Positions 1-8,477 of a DNA stretch of 64,000 bases are shown one piece after another. Made by a program: the position numbers and the translations under genes. Origin of the DNA: Polynucleobacter rarus (GTDB lineage: Bacteria; Pseudomonadota; Gammaproteobacteria; Burkholderiales; Burkholderiaceae); contig NZ_NTGB01000001.1 of the NCBI RefSeq assembly GCF_003072505.1, forward strand, positions 818,820 to 882,819, given 5' to 3'. The notes beneath the pieces are model-generated. The model saw nothing but the letters and a program-made list of their open reading frames with translations. It did not search any database and had not been told where the DNA came from. Position 1 is the first letter of the stretch. The number at the start of each line of letters is the position of its first letter.

Positions 1-1808
1 CGGTGAACACCCTTAGGCAGTGGTTTACCCCAGTTACTACGCTTTGCTGCTGCATTGAGTACATTTAAATGTTTAGGATGATCTTTCATGACAGCTTGAC
101 GGAAGGCTAAAGGATCTTTACCAGCGGCCTTAGCACACTCATCCATAAAAATTTCCATGAACATACCATTTTGGTTCGTGTTTACACCGCGCCATGGACC
201 AACTGGTACATGGGTATTTTTCATGACATACTCAGTGAGTAGGGTTGGGAATTTATAGCCTAATTGCGCATCACCAGCTTCCTCGTAGAAACCTTGAAGC
301 TGTCTTACATCCTTATTATTTTTGATCGCCATTGGCGCGACAGTTGAGTTAATGGATTGACCAGAAACTTTAACGTGTAAGCCCGTCATATTACCGTTAG
401 CATCAATACCGGCTCTCATTTTAGCCATTGCAATCGGATGATAGTAATCGTGTGTCATATCTTCTTCACGTGACCACATCATTTTTACTGGTACACCTGG
501 GAAGTTTTTAGCAATCCCTACTGCCTGAGTCACATATTCCTGAGTACCGCCACGACGACCAAGACCCGTTCCTGGATCAAGTTTATACACCTCGCATTGC
601 GTCAGTGGCAATCCTGCCGCTTCAGCTAAAGCAGCATGTGATGCTTCTCCATTTTGAGTAGGAACCCAAGCTTCAACTCTTTCTGGGGTGAATTTTACTG
701 TACAGTTCATCGGCTCCATATTGGCGTGTGAACGGTAAGGTGTGTAATAAACGGCTTCAACAACATTCCCTGAAGATTGGATTGCTGCTACAGCATCACC
801 TTCTTTACGTTGCCAGAAATCACCAACCTCCTCTAAACCTTCTCTTAGGCGTTTTTCAATATCAGCTTGGTTTACGTTGCCGTTACCAGCCTCATCCCAT
901 TCAATTGGGAGGGCCTCGAGGGCAACTTTAGCACGCCAAAAAGTATCAGCAACCACTGCAACTGCGTTGTCACCAACTTTAACAACACCCTTAACACCAC
1001 GTAAATTTTTGACTTTGTTTTCGTCATAAGATTTAACTTTGCCACCAAAAACGGGGGAAGCTTTAATAGCAGCACATAACATGCCAGGCAACTGTAAATC
1101 CACACCAAAAACTTTAGTACCATTTACTTTGTCAGCGGTGTCGAGTCTAGCAAGCGGCTTACCAGCAACTTTCCATTCGCTTGGTTTTTTAAGCGTAATT
1201 GATTTTGGATCTGGCGGAGTTATTTTCCCTGCAGCCTCGGCAACTTTACCGTAGGTGGTTTTCTTGCCAGATTTGTGAGAAATTACGCCCTTATTGACTG
1301 TTAGCTCTGAGACGGGCACATTCCATTCGTTAGCAGCTGCTTGCAATAGCATAATTCTAGCTGCCGCAGCACCTCTTCTTACGTAGTCCTCAGAAGTTCT
1401 AATACCGCGACTTCCACCGGTACTAAACTCACCCCAAACTCTTTTCCTTGCAACGCTTTGACCTGGAGTAGGTGACTCTGTAATAATTTTTTTCCAGTCG
1501 CATTCTAACTCCTCAGCAACTAATTGTGCTAGACCAGTTCTTGTACCTTGCCCCATTTCAGAACGAACAATACGAATCACCACAGTATCATCTTGCTTGA
1601 TATTGACCCATGCATTCACCTCAGGAGAAGATGAGTTCATGATCGTATTTTGATTATAACTTGTGCCTGCCATAGCTTCAGTGCTTGCAAAGCTACCGAT
1701 GCCTAACATTAAGCCACCACCAATAAAGGATGTATCAACGATAAAGCGACGACGGGATTGGCTCTCTAAGTTCATTTGATCTACTTGATTATCTGTAATT
1801 TTAGTCAT
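1..1808 (-). CDS. Molybdopterin-binding large subunit of a xanthine dehydrogenase/isoquinoline oxidoreductase-type hydroxylase (3' end cut by window)
   Basis: About 602 residues are readable from an ATG at 1806-1808 to the window edge with no stop; family members are usually about 730-780 residues, so the C-terminus lies outside. The N-terminus has a twin-arginine signal (SRRRFI near residues 18-23 followed by a hydrophobic glycine-rich stretch), so the folded cofactor-loaded enzyme is probably exported by Tat. Glycine-rich Mo-pterin segments typical of the family are visible (GEFSTGGSRGIRTS; GLGRRGGTQEYV). The 2Fe-2S subunit ends only 11 bases upstream, giving the classic IorA-IorB arrangement. 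These enzymes hydroxylate N-heterocycles or oxidise aldehydes; the substrate cannot be told from sequence. No FAD subunit is seen here, as is usual for the Tat-exported IorAB type. Confidence 0.88.
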   Translation of the reverse strand, partial: MTKITDNQVDQMNLESQSRRRFIVDTSFIGGGLMLGIGSFASTEAMAGTSYNQNTIMNSSSPEVNAWVNIKQDDTVVIRIVRSEMGQGTRTGLAQLVAEELECDWKKIITESPTPGQSVARKRVWGEFSTGGSRGIRTSEDYVRRGAAAARIMLLQAAANEWNVPVSELTVNKGVISHKSGKKTTYGKVAEAAGKITPPDPKSITLKKPSEWKVAGKPLARLDTADKVNGTKVFGVDLQLPGMLCAAIKASPVFGGKVKSYDENKVKNLRGVKGVVKVGDNAVAVVADTFWRAKVALEALPIEWDEAGNGNVNQADIEKRLREGLEEVGDFWQRKEGDAVAAIQSSGNVVEAVYYTPYRSHANMEPMNCTVKFTPERVEAWVPTQNGEASHAALAEAAGLPLTQCEVYKLDPGTGLGRRGGTQEYVTQAVGIAKNFPGVPVKMMWSREEDMTHDYYHPIAMAKMRAGIDANGNMTGLHVKVSGQSINSTVAPMAIKNNKDVRQLQGFYEEAGDAQLGYKFPTLLTEYVMKNTHVPVGPWRGVNTNQNGMFMEIFMDECAKAAGKDPLAFRQAVMKDHPKHLNVLNAAAKRSNWGKPLPKGVH

Positions 1809-1819
1809 TTTTGTCTCTC

Positions 1820-2317
1820 TTATCCGCGTGATTGAGGAGTCGCATCATAGGTAGCTAGAACTTCTGCTAATTTCTTTTGACCAGAAGCAACATGGATACC
1901 ATCACGAATCTTTTGATAAGTACCGCAACGGCAAATGTTGGACATGGCATTGTCAATGTCAGCATCCGTAGGCTTTGGAATTCTTTTCAAGAGAGCAGCT
2001 GCTGCCATGACTTGGCCTGACTGACAATAGCCACATTGTGGAACATCTAATGCAATCCATGCTTTTTGTACAGGGTGAGTATTGTCGGCTGATAAAGCTT
2101 CGATCGTTGTGATTTTCATACTACCTACTGAGGACACTGGGATAGAGCACGATCTTGCTAGTTCACCGTTCAAGTAAACTGTACAGGCGCCGCACTGGGC
2201 GATTCCACAGCCATACTTAGTTCCAGTCAAACCAACGATTTCGCGAATTGCCCATAAAAGGGGCATATTGGGTTCTACATCGATATTGTGCATTTTGCCG
2301 TTAATATTCAACTGCAT
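1820..2317 (-). CDS. (2Fe-2S)-binding small subunit of molybdenum hydroxylase
   Basis: 165 residues. It carries the two iron-sulfur centres that pass electrons from the molybdenum site. The plant-ferredoxin-type cluster ligands are Cys37, Cys42, Cys45 and Cys57, and the alpha-helical second cluster uses Cys95, Cys98, Cys129 and Cys131 (CGYCQSGQ and CRCG motifs). Length is normal for IorA/CoxS/XdhC-type small subunits. It is the first gene of a two-gene unit with the molybdopterin subunit directly downstream. It has no signal peptide, as expected for a subunit that rides out with its Tat-targeted partner. The assignment to family is secure; the physiological substrate is not inferable. Confidence 0.93.
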   Translation of the reverse strand: MQLNINGKMHNIDVEPNMPLLWAIREIVGLTGTKYGCGIAQCGACTVYLNGELARSCSIPVSSVGSMKITTIEALSADNTHPVQKAWIALDVPQCGYCQSGQVMAAAALLKRIPKPTDADIDNAMSNICRCGTYQKIRDGIHVASGQKKLAEVLATYDATPQSRG

Positions 2318-2419
2318 CTTTGATCTCCTCTAGTTTTAGGAATTTAATTAAACAACTTTATTAGTTTATATTGAATTATTGTTTAAAAATTGAAATTTGT
2401 AAAAAAATTACAAAAATTT

Positions 2420-3724
2420 CTAAATCAGGGTGTCAGACCAAATATCATGTGCCCACTTTATCGCAGCAGAATATTCCTGAGCATTGTCCACGGTTGAAAT
2501 GCTATTCGACCCAGGAACCACCGCCATACTTTGCATTTTTGGGTCAAATTGATGCATGGTTGAGATGTGTGCTCCCGTCTTTTCTCCTAAAACGCTATAA
2601 CAAATACTTGAAAATGTGGGGGTTTTATTGATTGGTAAGTCTGCTAATTGTTGGTAAATAGCGGATGCACAAATTTTGGCCTGTCCATTTGCAACTTGCG
2701 CAGATTTTGGTGTTTGGGTGGAACTTTGGATGGCGTCTCCCAAAATATGAATATCAGAAATCATTTTTGATTCATAGGTCAAAAAGTCAATTTCGCACCA
2801 TCGTTTATTGATATTAGCCAGGTTTGAACGAAACGCAATGTCACCAGCTCGCATAGGCGGAATTACATTTAAAACGGCTGCTTTAACATCATCTTGAACT
2901 TCAAACATTAAGGCATTTTCTGATGCGTCCACATCTACCAATGTATGGTTATTTCTGTATTCAATCATGTTGGGGTAGTAGTTCGACCAAGCTTTTTTAA
3001 ATAAGGTGGATTTTGAGGTGATTTCTGCATTGGCATCTAGCACTAGAATTTTTGATCGTGGTTTATATTTTTTAAAATAATTTGCTACTTGACTGGCTCT
3101 CTCATAAGGCGAGGGCGGACAGCGGTAGGGTGCAAGAGGGATCGATATAGCGAAAACTTCCCCGTCTTGCATGGACTCTAGTTGTTTTCTTAAAGTTAGA
3201 GTTTGTGATCCTGCTTTCATGGCATGCACGAAACGATTTTGCAGAACGGGGTCTTTCATGGCGGGCAAACTATCCCAAATCATATCCACCCCAGGAGATA
3301 GAATTAATTTGTCATAGGGGACCGTCATTCCTTGTTGTAAAACAATTTTTTTCACTTCTGGAAGGATTCGCTCGACAGTGTCCTGAATTACTCTAACACC
3401 ATATTTTTGTTGAAGTAGCTCTCTACTTTTAGTGATGTCAGAAATCTGCATTTGTCCGTTAATGACAAGATTAGATAACGGACATGAAATCAGACTTGGT
3501 GAGGGGTCTATGAGGATCACATCAATCTGCCCACCTGATAAGATTTTTAAATATTTTGCGGTCGCAGCTCCACCAAACCCAGCACCAACGATTACTATTT
3601 TTGCCTTTTTTAAACTAGGCGACTGAATTTTGGTTGGGGATTCGGCAAATAATAAGCTGCCCTGAGCGCCCAAATAACTTCCTAAAATAGTTTGTTGTAT
3701 AAATTTTCGTCGAGAGTTATGCAT
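2420..3724 (-). CDS. fccB: FccB/SoxF-type sulfide dehydrogenase flavoprotein
   Basis: 434 residues. A Tat-like N-terminus (SRRKFIQQ) precedes an FAD-binding Rossmann motif GAGFGG at 47-52. The redox-active cysteine pair of flavocytochrome c sulfide dehydrogenase appears conserved: Cys202 in RCPPSPYERA and Cys375 in SSICYSVLG, both in family-typical surroundings. The C-terminal FCSD-type flavin-binding segment is recognisable (ILGDA, then KSAQVANGQAK, then a tail ending in WAHDIWSD). The enzyme oxidises sulfide in the periplasm and passes electrons to a small c-type cytochrome (FccA/SoxE). No such cytochrome gene is visible next to it, so its acceptor must lie elsewhere. It lies 102 bases upstream of the molybdenum hydroxylase genes on the same strand; whether they are co-transcribed is uncertain. 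Confidence 0.82.
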   Translation of the reverse strand: MHNSRRKFIQQTILGSYLGAQGSLLFAESPTKIQSPSLKKAKIVIVGAGFGGAATAKYLKILSGGQIDVILIDPSPSLISCPLSNLVINGQMQISDITKSRELLQQKYGVRVIQDTVERILPEVKKIVLQQGMTVPYDKLILSPGVDMIWDSLPAMKDPVLQNRFVHAMKAGSQTLTLRKQLESMQDGEVFAISIPLAPYRCPPSPYERASQVANYFKKYKPRSKILVLDANAEITSKSTLFKKAWSNYYPNMIEYRNNHTLVDVDASENALMFEVQDDVKAAVLNVIPPMRAGDIAFRSNLANINKRWCEIDFLTYESKMISDIHILGDAIQSSTQTPKSAQVANGQAKICASAIYQQLADLPINKTPTFSSICYSVLGEKTGAHISTMHQFDPKMQSMAVVPGSNSISTVDNAQEYSAAIKWAHDIWSDTLI

Positions 3725-3841
3725 AATCTTGAAAAAAGCATTCCAAGTTGAGATTAATAAAATATTTTATATTTCAAGCATAATCCTTTTAGGGGAAATT
3801 TTATTCATTTTTTCTGGTTTTGATCATTCACTGTTTTTCAT

Positions 3842-5266
3842 ATGAGCGCACTTATTTCTGATTTCCCACCCTTAGCTTTTGTAGATATAGAAACAACCGG
3901 AGGTAATTCCGATCGGGACCGTATTACTGAGGTTGCTGTGATTACTCTCCAAGATGGTCAGCTTCATGAGTGGAGTAGGTTAATTAACCCTGGGGTTTTT
4001 ATTCCTCAAAATATTCAAAGATTGACAGGAATTGATCATAATTTAATTGCAAATGAACCCCCGTTCGCAGAAGTCGCTCGAGAAATTTATGAGCAACTAG
4101 AAGGCAAGATATTTATTGCTCATAATGCTAGGTTTGATTATGGCTTTTTGAAGGCATCATTTAAGCGTGCTGATTTAGATTTTCGGGCTAAGGTCCTATG
4201 TACTGTGAAGTTATCGCGACTTCTATTTCCGGAGCAGCCGCGACATAATTTAGATACGATCATTGCAACTCATCAGTTAACAGTGAGTTCGAGACATCGA
4301 GCCCTAGGGGATGCCCAAGTTCTAGAGCAGTTTTGGGACCTCTGTATACGTCGATTTGGGGTAAATCGTCTTCAAGAGTCAGTAAAAGCACTTTTGGCGC
4401 ATCCAAGTTTGCCACCCAAAATTGATGAAAAATTGATTGAAGCGATTCCAGATCGTCCTGGGGTATATCTTTTTTATGCTGAAAACCGGGTCCCAATTTA
4501 TATTGGTAAAAGTAATGCTTTAAAAACTAGGGTTTTAGGTCATTTCTCTAGTGCATTAAGTGTTCGCAAAGAAATGAAACTATCTATGCAAGTAGCCGAT
4601 ATTGACTGGATAGAGACTGCGGGAGAAATTGGCGCCTTATTACTTGAATCTAGGCTGATTAAAGAGAAATTGCCAAGTTTGAATATCAAGCTTAGGCGCT
4701 CAAAGGATCTCTGTGCCTGGCGTTTTATGCCAAATGATGGCAATGTTATTACCCCGCAGTTAGTGCGTCATGATGATTTACAGCCTGGTGTTCAAGAACA
4801 TCTGTATGGATTATTCTATAGTCGTAATGAGGCAATGAAAACTTTACAATCCATCGCTAAAAAAAATGAGTTGTGTGAAGGTCTCCTTGGGATAGAAAAG
4901 TTGATGCCTGGTAAGTCTTGTTTTGGTTTTCAAGTAAAACAATGCCGAGGAGCTTGTGTTGGAGCTGAATCACTTGAATCCTACCATTTACGTTTAATGC
5001 TGGCTTTAAAAAAATTCAAAGTCAGTGTTTGGCCATTTAAAACCCCTATTGGTATTAGGGAAGGAAACGAATTACACCTGATCGATCATTGGTGTTATTT
5101 AGGAACTGCAATTAATGAAGAGGAAGTGTTTGAGTTGTTGAGTGCAGGAAAGCCTGAATTTGATTTGGATATCTATAAGATCATTAAAAAATTCTTGAAA
5201 ATAATAGATAAGAATAATATCGTGCCATTAAGTAGACCTAATCCTCGTGACGAATACAATGATTAA
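3842..5266 (+). CDS. DnaQ-like 3'-5' exonuclease fused to a GIY-YIG nuclease domain
   Basis: 474 residues with two nuclease domains. Residues 10-175 are a DEDDh exonuclease like the DNA polymerase III epsilon subunit: Asp15 and Glu17 in FVDIETTG, Asp99 in HNARFD, and His152 with Asp157 in HRALGDAQ. Residues about 205-290 are a UvrC/Cho-type GIY-YIG domain: GVYLFY at 207-212, YIG at 220-222, Arg230, and Glu269 in ALLLES. The rest is a C-terminal extension seen in this fusion family. The architecture is known in bacteria and suggests DNA repair, with incision and end-trimming in one chain. It lacks UvrB- and UvrC-specific C-terminal domains. ATG start follows a divergent intergenic region shared with the FccB-like gene. 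Confidence 0.9.
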   Translation: MSALISDFPPLAFVDIETTGGNSDRDRITEVAVITLQDGQLHEWSRLINPGVFIPQNIQRLTGIDHNLIANEPPFAEVAREIYEQLEGKIFIAHNARFDYGFLKASFKRADLDFRAKVLCTVKLSRLLFPEQPRHNLDTIIATHQLTVSSRHRALGDAQVLEQFWDLCIRRFGVNRLQESVKALLAHPSLPPKIDEKLIEAIPDRPGVYLFYAENRVPIYIGKSNALKTRVLGHFSSALSVRKEMKLSMQVADIDWIETAGEIGALLLESRLIKEKLPSLNIKLRRSKDLCAWRFMPNDGNVITPQLVRHDDLQPGVQEHLYGLFYSRNEAMKTLQSIAKKNELCEGLLGIEKLMPGKSCFGFQVKQCRGACVGAESLESYHLRLMLALKKFKVSVWPFKTPIGIREGNELHLIDHWCYLGTAINEEEVFELLSAGKPEFDLDIYKIIKKFLKIIDKNNIVPLSRPNPRDEYND

Positions 5267-5281
5267 ACGAGGAGCCTTTTC

Positions 5282-5917
5282 TTGATTCCCATCTTGTATT
5301 CCTACCGGCGTTGCCCATATGCCATGAGGTCAAGAATGGCATTGATTGACGCTGGCATTCAAATTGAATTAAGGGAGATTTCTTTAAGAAACAAACCGTC
5401 TAGCATGATCAGTCTATCTCCTAAAGGAACCGTTCCTGTTTTGTTGCTTCCTGATGGAAGGGTTTTGGAGCAAAGTTTAGATATTATGTTGTGGGCTTAT
5501 CAAATCAACCCAGTGCCCCATCGAGTAATGTGGAATAAAGCATCGAGTAGTGTGGATGAAACGATGGCAAGTTGGTTTAAATTAAATGACGATGTGTTTA
5601 AAAAGTTATTAGATGCATACAAATATCCAGAAAGGTATCCAGCTAACTCGCCTCAGGAAACCTTAAAACAGGCTCTTGATCAATATTTTGGACCAATTGA
5701 AAAAACACTAATTGATTCGCCCTACATCTTGGGTGATGAACTTAGTATGGTCGATATTGCGTTATTCCCATTTGTTCGGCAATTTATGCGAACGAATGAG
5801 GAAAAGTTTATGGAATTAAATTTACAATCAACAAATCGTTGGATAGAGTGTTTTCAGAACTCTGAAATCTTTAATCTCGCGATGGTTAAATACCCAATTT
5901 GGCAGGAAATCTCATGA
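5282..5917 (+). CDS. Glutathione S-transferase family protein
   Basis: 211 residues from a TTG start at 5282, preceded by a Shine-Dalgarno-like AACGAGGAG just after the stop of the upstream nuclease gene. The N-terminal thioredoxin-fold domain (residues 1-75) has YSYRRCPYAMRSR with Cys11 at the usual glutathione-contact position, the cis-Pro motif GTVPVL and the ES/QS element that contacts the glutathione gamma-glutamyl group. The C-terminal half is the helical GST domain (DSPYILGDELSMVDIALFPF). It overlaps the next gene by four bases (ATGA), so the two are translationally coupled. Substrate unknown; could act in detoxification or thiol redox chemistry. Confidence 0.87.
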   Translation: MIPILYSYRRCPYAMRSRMALIDAGIQIELREISLRNKPSSMISLSPKGTVPVLLLPDGRVLEQSLDIMLWAYQINPVPHRVMWNKASSSVDETMASWFKLNDDVFKKLLDAYKYPERYPANSPQETLKQALDQYFGPIEKTLIDSPYILGDELSMVDIALFPFVRQFMRTNEEKFMELNLQSTNRWIECFQNSEIFNLAMVKYPIWQEIS

Positions 5918-6549
5918 CACTCTCATCACAAATTATCACTATACCTTTATTTCCACTGAGTTCTACACTGTTTCCAAAGGGTGTAATGGAGTTACAAATT
6001 TTCGAAGTGAGATACTTAAATATGATTAAGGATTGTGTGAAAACAGAATCACCGTTTGGTATCGTCACCCTAAATAGTGGTGGTGAAGTGCGTAGCCCAG
6101 TTGAAGAGGTTCATTTTTCTCAAGTTGGAACTTTGGCGAACATTGATCGGTATGATCCAGTTCAAGCCAATTTATATTTCATCCGTTGTTCTGGAGGTGC
6201 TAGGTTTAAAGTAATCAATTCAGAAAAATTAAGTAATGGCCAATGGCAAGCAGAAGTAAATATCTTGTTGGAAGATCAGATTACACCTATTCCTAATGAG
6301 TTAAAAGTATGCTCTTCAGCCTTATCTAAAGTAATTGATTCAATGAAACTACAAGGTGTTTTAGAATCCCAAATGCCTTTCCAACAACCTTATCTACTAC
6401 AAGATTGTGGCTGGGTAGCAAATCGTTGGGCCGAGTTATTGCCTCTTAACTCAGGACAAAAAGAACATTTGTTAGGGATAGAAAATCCAAGGTTAAGGTT
6501 AGATCTCATTCTGGATCTTCTTGACGAAATGAACATTACCAATATGTAG
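5914..6549 (+). CDS. LON peptidase substrate-binding domain protein
   Basis: About 211 residues from the ATG at 5914, which overlaps the GST stop (ATGA) and has AGGAAA upstream. A longer frame begins with TTG at 5899 but lacks its own ribosome site. The protein consists almost wholly of the N-terminal LON domain (IPLFPLSSTLFPKGVMELQIFE near the start, then beta-rich GIVTL segment); it has neither the AAA+ nor the serine protease domain of Lon. Stand-alone LON-domain proteins are common in Proteobacteria; they are thought to bind misfolded proteins but their role is not well defined. Convergent with phhB across a hairpin. Confidence 0.88.
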   Translation: MTLSSQIITIPLFPLSSTLFPKGVMELQIFEVRYLNMIKDCVKTESPFGIVTLNSGGEVRSPVEEVHFSQVGTLANIDRYDPVQANLYFIRCSGGARFKVINSEKLSNGQWQAEVNILLEDQITPIPNELKVCSSALSKVIDSMKLQGVLESQMPFQQPYLLQDCGWVANRWAELLPLNSGQKEHLLGIENPRLRLDLILDLLDEMNITNM

Positions 6550-6550
6550 T

Positions 6551-6580
6551 CTCGCTAATTTTAAAAGAGGAATTAGCGAG
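6551..6580. terminator. Hairpin between convergent genes
   Basis: A perfect 10-bp stem (CTCGCTAATT and its complement) with a 10-base loop lies directly after the LON-domain stop and 12 bases beyond the phhB stop. It probably marks the 3' ends of both convergent transcripts. There is no clear U-tract on either side, so it may act with Rho or as an RNA 3'-end stabiliser rather than as a classic intrinsic terminator. Confidence 0.55.
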
Positions 6581-6592
6581 GAACTAATACCC

Positions 6593-6895
6593 CTAGCGAT
6601 TCAATTTTCCGCAAATAAGATCGATTGCTTTAGCAAGCTCGATATCTTTGCCTGTCAGGCCACCACTATCGTGGGTTGATAGCGTGACTTCTAAGCGATT
6701 CCAGACATTAAACCACTCAGGATGGTGATTGATTTCTTCGGCAATGATTGCAATTTCTGACATACAGCTAAAAGCATCTTTGAAGTTTTTAAAGATAAAG
6801 ATCTTTTGTAGTGCATCCCGAGATGGCATTAGGCTCCAACCTGGACATTCAATTGGGAGGCTGTCTCTTTGAGACGCGGATATTAATGCTTGCAT
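6593..6895 (-). CDS. phhB: 4a-hydroxytetrahydrobiopterin dehydratase (pterin-4a-carbinolamine dehydratase)
   Basis: 100 residues, normal length. The family signature is plain: EINHHPEWFNVWNRLEV, with the active-site His pair, followed by LSTHDSGGLTGKDIELAKAID. The enzyme dehydrates 4a-hydroxytetrahydropterin, recycling the cofactor of phenylalanine hydroxylase, and related proteins may act with molybdopterin. No phenylalanine hydroxylase gene is next to it. It is the last gene of a run of closely spaced minus-strand genes (8477 down to 6593). Confidence 0.93.
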   Translation of the reverse strand: MQALISASQRDSLPIECPGWSLMPSRDALQKIFIFKNFKDAFSCMSEIAIIAEEINHHPEWFNVWNRLEVTLSTHDSGGLTGKDIELAKAIDLICGKLNR

Positions 6896-6905
6896 GGTTG
6901 CACCA

Positions 6906-7478
6906 TCACTGACAGGATAAGGATTGAAGAATGAATTCTGGACATGTTTTTGCTAAAAGCTTAGAGCGTAGTTCTGGATCTGAGGTTTTTGAGGATAACC
7001 AAATTCCAAAAAATGCTTCAGCAAAATCCTGATCCAAAACATTTCCAACTATCTTATCACCGTAAATAAAAGTAGTGCCACTTGTTGGGCTATAAATTGC
7101 CGCAAATTGATCACCCTTATTAATATTCGGATAAATCTTATCTAAGTGACTTTTCCACTCTAAAGTCTTTTTAGTTGGATATCCTAATTTCTCTAATTGT
7201 TCGATAGTTGCTTTGATTAAAACATCTTTTTGAATTTGTCTGGCGTAATCAAGAATAATTGCGAATTTTTTGATTAGCTTTGTTTCATCAACATACAAAT
7301 GTGCTTGATAGATTTCAAAGCCGAACCTAGTGTAATTTCCATGCCCCAAATGAATTAAATTTGGTGCGTGGATATCGGTAATGTGTGTTGGCTCTATTAC
7401 ATTTGCCAAAGCATATCGTTGAGAGCTTAAGCAGACCAACAGTAAGGCAAGAACAAAGAAGAAGGGGATTTTATTCAT
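6906..7478 (-). CDS. Exported chalcone isomerase-like domain protein
   Basis: 190 residues. The first 25 form a clear Sec signal peptide (basic MNK, hydrophobic core, ending RYALA). The mature part matches the bacterial chalcone-isomerase-like fold seen in periplasmic proteins of unknown role: GNYTRFGFEIYQAHLYVD, then KKFAIILDYARQ, and a C-terminal DQDFAEAFFGIWLSSKTSDPELR segment close to the family consensus. Bacterial members are not known to isomerise chalcones; some may bind fatty acids. Its start overlaps the end of the CoA-binding gene by four bases, so the two are probably translated in coupling. Confidence 0.8.
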   Translation of the reverse strand: MNKIPFFFVLALLLVCLSSQRYALANVIEPTHITDIHAPNLIHLGHGNYTRFGFEIYQAHLYVDETKLIKKFAIILDYARQIQKDVLIKATIEQLEKLGYPTKKTLEWKSHLDKIYPNINKGDQFAAIYSPTSGTTFIYGDKIVGNVLDQDFAEAFFGIWLSSKTSDPELRSKLLAKTCPEFILQSLSCQ

Positions 7479-7873
7479 TTTTTTATAAGAAAATGTTCAA
7501 TTTTTAAACATCGATCCATCACAAAATTGATTCCTGCGTTGGTAGCAATTGCTTGAGCTTCTAGATTTACAACACCCAATTGTAACCACACGTGTTTCGC
7601 TCTGACTTTGGCGGCCTCAGTAACAATTTCACTACAGTCCTGTGATTTACGAAATACATTGACTAAATCAATACTGAAGGGAATTGCGGATAAATTTGGA
7701 TAAGACTTTTCACCTAAAATGATTTCCTCGTTTGGGTTGACTGGGATAATACGAAAACCCTGTTTTTGCATGTAAAGCGCAACATCATAGGAAGGTCTTT
7801 CTGGCTTTGCTGAAAGACCAACAACGGCAATAGTTTTAGTATTACTTAAAATTTCTGAAATGATTGTATTCAT
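7475..7873 (-). CDS. CoA-binding domain protein (YccU-like)
   Basis: 132 residues forming one Rossmann-type CoA-binding domain: IAVVGLSAKPERPSYDVALYM near the start, then GFRIIPVNPNEEIILGEKSY and a C-terminal FVMDRCLKIEH typical of YccU family proteins. The domain resembles the nucleotide-binding part of succinyl-CoA synthetase alpha but lacks the catalytic module. Function is undefined in all family members known to me. It overlaps the downstream chalcone-isomerase-like gene by four bases and lies 40 bases after the small membrane protein gene, in a likely operon. Confidence 0.88.
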   Translation of the reverse strand: MNTIISEILSNTKTIAVVGLSAKPERPSYDVALYMQKQGFRIIPVNPNEEIILGEKSYPNLSAIPFSIDLVNVFRKSQDCSEIVTEAAKVRAKHVWLQLGVVNLEAQAIATNAGINFVMDRCLKIEHFLIKK

Positions 7874-7913
7874 AGCTCAAATTAAGCCTTGATGATGGAA
7901 TTGGACAATGAAT

Positions 7914-8147
7914 TTATTTTAACGATCGAATTTTGAAATGATAAAGATATAAAGCGATGACGATGATGAACCACGCTGGCGGTAAATACACATAAAGGAC
8001 CGTTCCAAAGGCTACGGCTAAGTAAAACTCTGATTTTTTTAATTGACGAAAATGACGAGGAATAACCGTGTGCTGAATCGATTGAAGGAGCCAGAAGGTA
8101 AAAAGAACGCCTAAAAACATTCTAAGCAAAAGCATTGTATTCAACAT
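7914..8147 (-). CDS. Small inner-membrane protein, function unknown
   Basis: 77 residues with two predicted membrane segments: about 5-24 (LLRMFLGVLFTFWLLQSIQ) and about 42-67 (YLAVAFGTVLYVYLPPAWFIIVI). A TTAGGATG sequence upstream of the ATG can serve as ribosome-binding site. I do not recognise a family. It lies between a lipoprotein gene and the CoA-binding gene, all on the minus strand with short gaps, which favours a real gene expressed with its neighbours. Confidence 0.6.
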   Translation of the reverse strand: MLNTMLLLRMFLGVLFTFWLLQSIQHTVIPRHFRQLKKSEFYLAVAFGTVLYVYLPPAWFIIVIALYLYHFKIRSLK

Positions 8148-8162
8148 TAATACATCCTAAAT

Positions 8163-8477
8163 TTAAAGTGCAGAACAGCGATAAGCATGCAAATCTTCAA
8201 TAAAGTCGCCTTTTTTTGAGATAAAAACAACTTTTGAGCTTTCTATTTTTGCTGGACAAAACTCATCAAAAAAGCTGGAGTTGCCGAGGCTTCCACAAAA
8301 CTTTAATTGACGATTATCAAATTGCATACTGGACCCATCTAGAATGAATGAGAATTTTTTGGTTTCAGGGTACACCCCTCGACATTCCCAAGTAGTGTAA
8401 TCATGACGACTACATCCAGAAATAAATAAAAATAGTGTGAGTAAGCAAAAAAAGCTGATTTGAGGAATAATTTTCAT
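8163..8477 (-). CDS. Small lipoprotein, function unknown
   Basis: 104 residues. A signal peptide with lipobox (LFISGC, lipidated Cys near residue 22) is clear, so the protein should be anchored in a membrane. The mature part has four further cysteines (WECRG, KFCGS, DEFCP, YRCSA), suggesting two disulfides in the periplasm. Its ATG abuts the ATG of the divergent DUF2244 gene with no base between them, so its promoter and ribosome site must lie inside that gene; no good Shine-Dalgarno is seen. No family recognised. Confidence 0.65.
   Translation of the reverse strand: MKIIPQISFFCLLTLFLFISGCSRHDYTTWECRGVYPETKKFSFILDGSSMQFDNRQLKFCGSLGNSSFFDEFCPAKIESSKVVFISKKGDFIEDLHAYRCSAL

Noticed and set aside
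728..1254. Several 60-80 codon ORFs inside the molybdenum hydroxylase gene
   Set aside because: They lie in other frames or strands of a continuous, well-conserved coding region and lack family features.
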